Below are positions 57,514-59,768 of a stretch of 59,768 nucleotides of DNA, in pieces. This DNA comes from Bifidobacterium panos (GTDB lineage: Bacteria; Actinomycetota; Actinomycetes; Actinomycetales; Bifidobacteriaceae). The stretch covers positions 1-59,768 of the forward strand of contig NZ_JAAIIJ010000026.1 of NCBI RefSeq assembly GCF_012932445.1. Direction: 5' to 3'. Position 1 is the stretch's first letter; every line of letters begins with the position of its first letter. The notes beneath the pieces are model-generated. The model was given only the letters and a program-made list of their open reading frames with translations. It was not told the origin of the DNA and made no database searches. Made by a program: the position numbers and the translations under genes.

Positions 57514-58674
57514 TTATATCCACTTATCGTTGGTCGAGGCTTGCTCGGGCATAAGCAAACCGAGAATACGCTCCATGTCCTCGGATGACGAAAACACAAT
57601 TTCGATGCGCCCATGCTTCGGCGTGCCCTTGATGGACACCTTGGTGTCGAAACGATTCTCCAGATTGGCGGTAATCGGCGAGTTCGCCCACGGATCGCCC
57701 TTGCGCGCCCTGGTCTTCTTGGGCTTGTCATCGCCCATATTCTCCATCGAGACGATTTCCTCGGTGCTTCTCACCGACAATCCTTCGGCGATGATGCGAT
57801 TGGCGAGTTTATCCATCGCCTCCGTGCTGCTCAACCCCAGCAACGCGCGGGCATGCCCCGCCGAAAGAACCCCAGCGGCCACTTTCTTCTGCACCGAGAC
57901 CGGCAGATTCATCAGTCGAAGCGTATTGGCAATCTGCGGCCGGGATTTGGACACGGATTTCGACAATTGCGCCTGCGTCAAACCGAACTCATCGATCATC
58001 TGCTGATAAGCGGCGGCCTCTTCAAGCGGATTCAGAGCCACGCGATGCAGGTTCTCCAGCAGCGCATCGCGCAACATATCGTCATCGGCGGTGGTTTTGA
58101 CGATGGCCGGTATGGTCGTCAATCCGGCCAACTGCGACGCACGCCAACGACGCTCGCCCATGATGAGTTCGTATGCGCTGTCCATTCGCCCATCGAAACG
58201 GTTCGCGGGCTTGACATCGGACTGCGCCTTACGAGCCGCTTTGATCTGGGCGGCCGGGCGCTTACGCACCACGATGGGTTGCAGCACACCGACTTCCTTG
58301 ATGGAAGCGGCGAGTTCGTTGAGATCGTCCTCGTCGAACACGGAACGTGGCTGATGGGCGTTCGGTCCGATGTCGTCGAGCTTCAATTCGGCAAGATAGC
58401 CGCCGGAAACAGGCTTCAATTCAACCTTTTCTTCCTGACTGGCTTTCGTGGTTTCACGTGAAACCTTCGACTTTGAATCGCTCTTGGAAGTATCGCCGAA
58501 GAACATGTCGCTTGGATGGCTGATTTCCTGAAGGGCAGGCATGGCGGCACGTTTGGTTTTGCTCGACGTGGATTTCGGCGTGGTTTCACGTGAAACGGCT
58601 GTCTTCTTCTGCTCGCCCGGCAGTTCCGGGAACAACGCGCCGAGACCTTTGCCAAGACGTGATTTCGATGCCAT
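57514..58674 (-). CDS. parB: Chromosome partitioning protein ParB
   Basis: 386 residues, a CTP-dependent parS-binding clamp. The N-terminus (MASKSRLGKGLGALFPELPG) matches the ParA-stimulating peptide. The nuclease-like core has PNAHQPRSVFDEDDLNELAA, then the GERRWRA motif and ENLHR. The helix-turn-helix (LTQAQLSKSVSKSRPQIANT) and C-terminal dimer domain follow. It starts 1 nt after parA, with AAGGAGG inside the parA end. Two parS sites lie inside its own coding sequence. Confidence 0.95.
   Translation of the reverse strand: MASKSRLGKGLGALFPELPGEQKKTAVSRETTPKSTSSKTKRAAMPALQEISHPSDMFFGDTSKSDSKSKVSRETTKASQEEKVELKPVSGGYLAELKLDDIGPNAHQPRSVFDEDDLNELAASIKEVGVLQPIVVRKRPAAQIKAARKAQSDVKPANRFDGRMDSAYELIMGERRWRASQLAGLTTIPAIVKTTADDDMLRDALLENLHRVALNPLEEAAAYQQMIDEFGLTQAQLSKSVSKSRPQIANTLRLMNLPVSVQKKVAAGVLSAGHARALLGLSSTEAMDKLANRIIAEGLSVRSTEEIVSMENMGDDKPKKTRARKGDPWANSPITANLENRFDTKVSIKGTPKHGRIEIVFSSSEDMERILGLLMPEQASTNDKWI
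58450..58465. promoter_or_regulatory. parS site 1 (inside parB)
   Basis: GGTTTCACGTGAAACC, a perfect palindrome that matches the parS consensus core GTTTCACGTGAAAC. It lies in the coding sequence for the N-terminal third of ParB. Confidence 0.9.
58582..58597. promoter_or_regulatory. parS site 2 (inside parB)
   Basis: GGTTTCACGTGAAACG contains the complete 14-bp parS core, 132 bp from site 1. Confidence 0.9.
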
Positions 58675-58675
58675 A

Positions 58676-59641
58676 TCAGGCCTCCTTCATTCTGGCTGCG
58701 ATTTCATCCAATACAGACGGGGAGCGCTGGGCTATCTCCAAAGCCACCTCAGCATAGGCGATGGCACCCAAACCGTGCGGATCGTAGGCGATAACACTTT
58801 GCCCAAAGCTGGGCGCTTCCGAAATCTTCACCGTGCGGGGAATGGTCGCATCCAGCACTATGGAAGGATAGTGGCTCTTCACCTCGTCATAGACTTCATG
58901 GCTCAACAATGTGCGACGGTCGAACATCGTGACCAGCATGGTGGAGACAATCAGATTGGAGTTGAAGTGCTCCTGCACCAAACCGATGGTGTTGATGAGC
59001 TGGCCAAGCCCTTCCAATGCGTAATATTCCGCCTGAATCGGAATGAGCATTTCATGCACGGCGCACATGGCGTTGATCACCAGCAGCCCAAGGCTGGGCG
59101 GGCAGTCGACGAACACATAATCATAATGTTCATCGGCATCGTTCAGAAACGTCTGCACAGCCTCATCCAACAGGTTATTACGATTCTCCAGCTGGGCGAC
59201 TTCCAGTTCCGCACCGCTCAAATCAATGGACGCCGGAACGACGTCAAGACTGGGGAAATCAGAGCACGGGCGCTTGACTTCGGCAATGGTGAGCCTGCCC
59301 TCCAACACGTCATACACCGACGGTTCGCCCGAAGCATGTTTGACGCCCAACGCCGTCGAGCAATTCCCCTGAGGATCGAGATCGATCACCAGCACACGCG
59401 CCCCCGCCTGCGCCAAGGCCGCGGAAATGTTCACCGCGGAGGTGGTTTTGCCCACGCCTCCCTTTTGATTGGCCACGGCGATTAACCTGGTTTGCGCCGG
59501 CTTCGGGAAGGTTGCCTGTTGGAGCCGAGCGTACCGATCGGACTCTTGCGCAATCTGGGATCCAACCGTAGAGTTCCCTGATGCGAAAATGCGTTGCAAT
59601 GTCTGTTCGGCGGATTCCATTGGTGACTCCTGATCAGCCAT
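58676..59641 (-). CDS. parA: Chromosome partitioning ATPase ParA
   Basis: About 321 residues from ATG 59641, 4-5 nt after AAAGGAGGAG. The deviant Walker A is NQKGGVGKTTSAVNISAALA; VIDLDPQGNCSTALG is the A' motif, and YVFVDCPPSLGLL the Walker B region. It forms dynamic DNA-bound dimers that move ParB-parS complexes and so segregate the origin. The longer frame to 59767 would cross the DnaA boxes and is not preferred. Confidence 0.95.
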   Translation of the reverse strand: MADQESPMESAEQTLQRIFASGNSTVGSQIAQESDRYARLQQATFPKPAQTRLIAVANQKGGVGKTTSAVNISAALAQAGARVLVIDLDPQGNCSTALGVKHASGEPSVYDVLEGRLTIAEVKRPCSDFPSLDVVPASIDLSGAELEVAQLENRNNLLDEAVQTFLNDADEHYDYVFVDCPPSLGLLVINAMCAVHEMLIPIQAEYYALEGLGQLINTIGLVQEHFNSNLIVSTMLVTMFDRRTLLSHEVYDEVKSHYPSIVLDATIPRTVKISEAPSFGQSVIAYDPHGLGAIAYAEVALEIAQRSPSVLDEIAARMKEA

Positions 59642-59703
59642 GTCTCCTCCTTTAAGAATGTAGCAGTCTCCAGTCTCTCTGCTCGCATGGACAGGCAAGC
59701 CGC

Positions 59704-59745
59704 TTATCCACAGAGCATGCCAGCACTGTGGATAAGTGTGGATAA
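59704..59745. promoter_or_regulatory. Three DnaA boxes upstream of parA
   Basis: TTATCCACA (59704-59712), TGTGGATAA (59727-59735) and TGTGGATAA (59737-59745) are all perfect consensus boxes. They lie 60-105 bp before parA, at the window's right edge. They may be part of a larger origin-proximal cluster outside the window or regulate parA. Confidence 0.8.
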
Positions 59746-59768
59746 CTGCACACTCTCCCCTCCCCACC

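Overview
The window is chromosomal DNA of a Bifidobacterium (high-GC Actinomycetota). The evidence is a rRNA operon with a bifidobacterial-looking 16S and no tRNA in its 16S-23S spacer, actinobacterial gene orders (rpf-like/ksgA/ispE; CCA transferase/NUDIX/DUF6049/murJ/trxB beside parB-parA), and bifidobacterial sugar-uptake architecture. The 16S variable regions do not match my memory of B. longum, B. bifidum or B. animalis, so no species is named. The parAB genes, parS sites and DnaA boxes at the right edge place the window close to oriC. Layout: (1) 1-8.6 kb, an alpha-glucoside-type utilisation locus: DUF624/YesL membrane protein, GH13 alpha-glucosidase, two ABC permeases, LacI-family regulator and a lipoprotein binding protein, with eight related LacI-type operators in three intergenic regions. 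(2) 8.6-11.1 kb, housekeeping genes. (3) 11.2-16.8 kb, a 16S-23S-5S operon on the minus strand. (4) 17-22.5 kb, a sirtuin, a DUF4143 ATPase preceded by 23-bp tandem repeats, a CNNM/CBS membrane protein, an M48 metallopeptidase and a DUF5692 membrane protein. (5) 22.6-29 kb, an accessory 'graveyard' beginning at tRNA-Ala: a 291-bp inverted-repeat element, three toxin-antitoxin modules plus one less certain pair, an internally deleted IS3-type element, a truncated excisionase-like fragment and a low-GC acyltransferase broken at a T-run. (6) 29-36 kb, rsmI, an LRV-repeat/AbiEi-like pair, metG preceded by DnaA boxes, and a Ser/Thr kinase preceded by 33-bp tandem repeats. (7) 36-42.8 kb, a 1752-residue sortase-anchored surface protein flanked by dispersed repeats that also occur at the left end of the window. 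(8) 42.8-59.8 kb, the cell-envelope and near-origin block: DsbA-like protein, tRNA-Thr, a candidate small RNA, rpf-like, ksgA, ispE, LytR_C protein, CCA transferase, NUDIX, DUF6049, murJ-pseudokinase, trxB, parB and parA. The most notable features beyond ordinary genes are the three 73-bp palindromic elements with 17-bp inverted ends, the 291-bp element with a perfect 23-bp inverted repeat, a three-hairpin RNA candidate with C-rich loops, several upstream tandem-repeat arrays, and a run of gene inactivations (HigB-like toxin, acyltransferase, HTH gene) that each hinge on one base.
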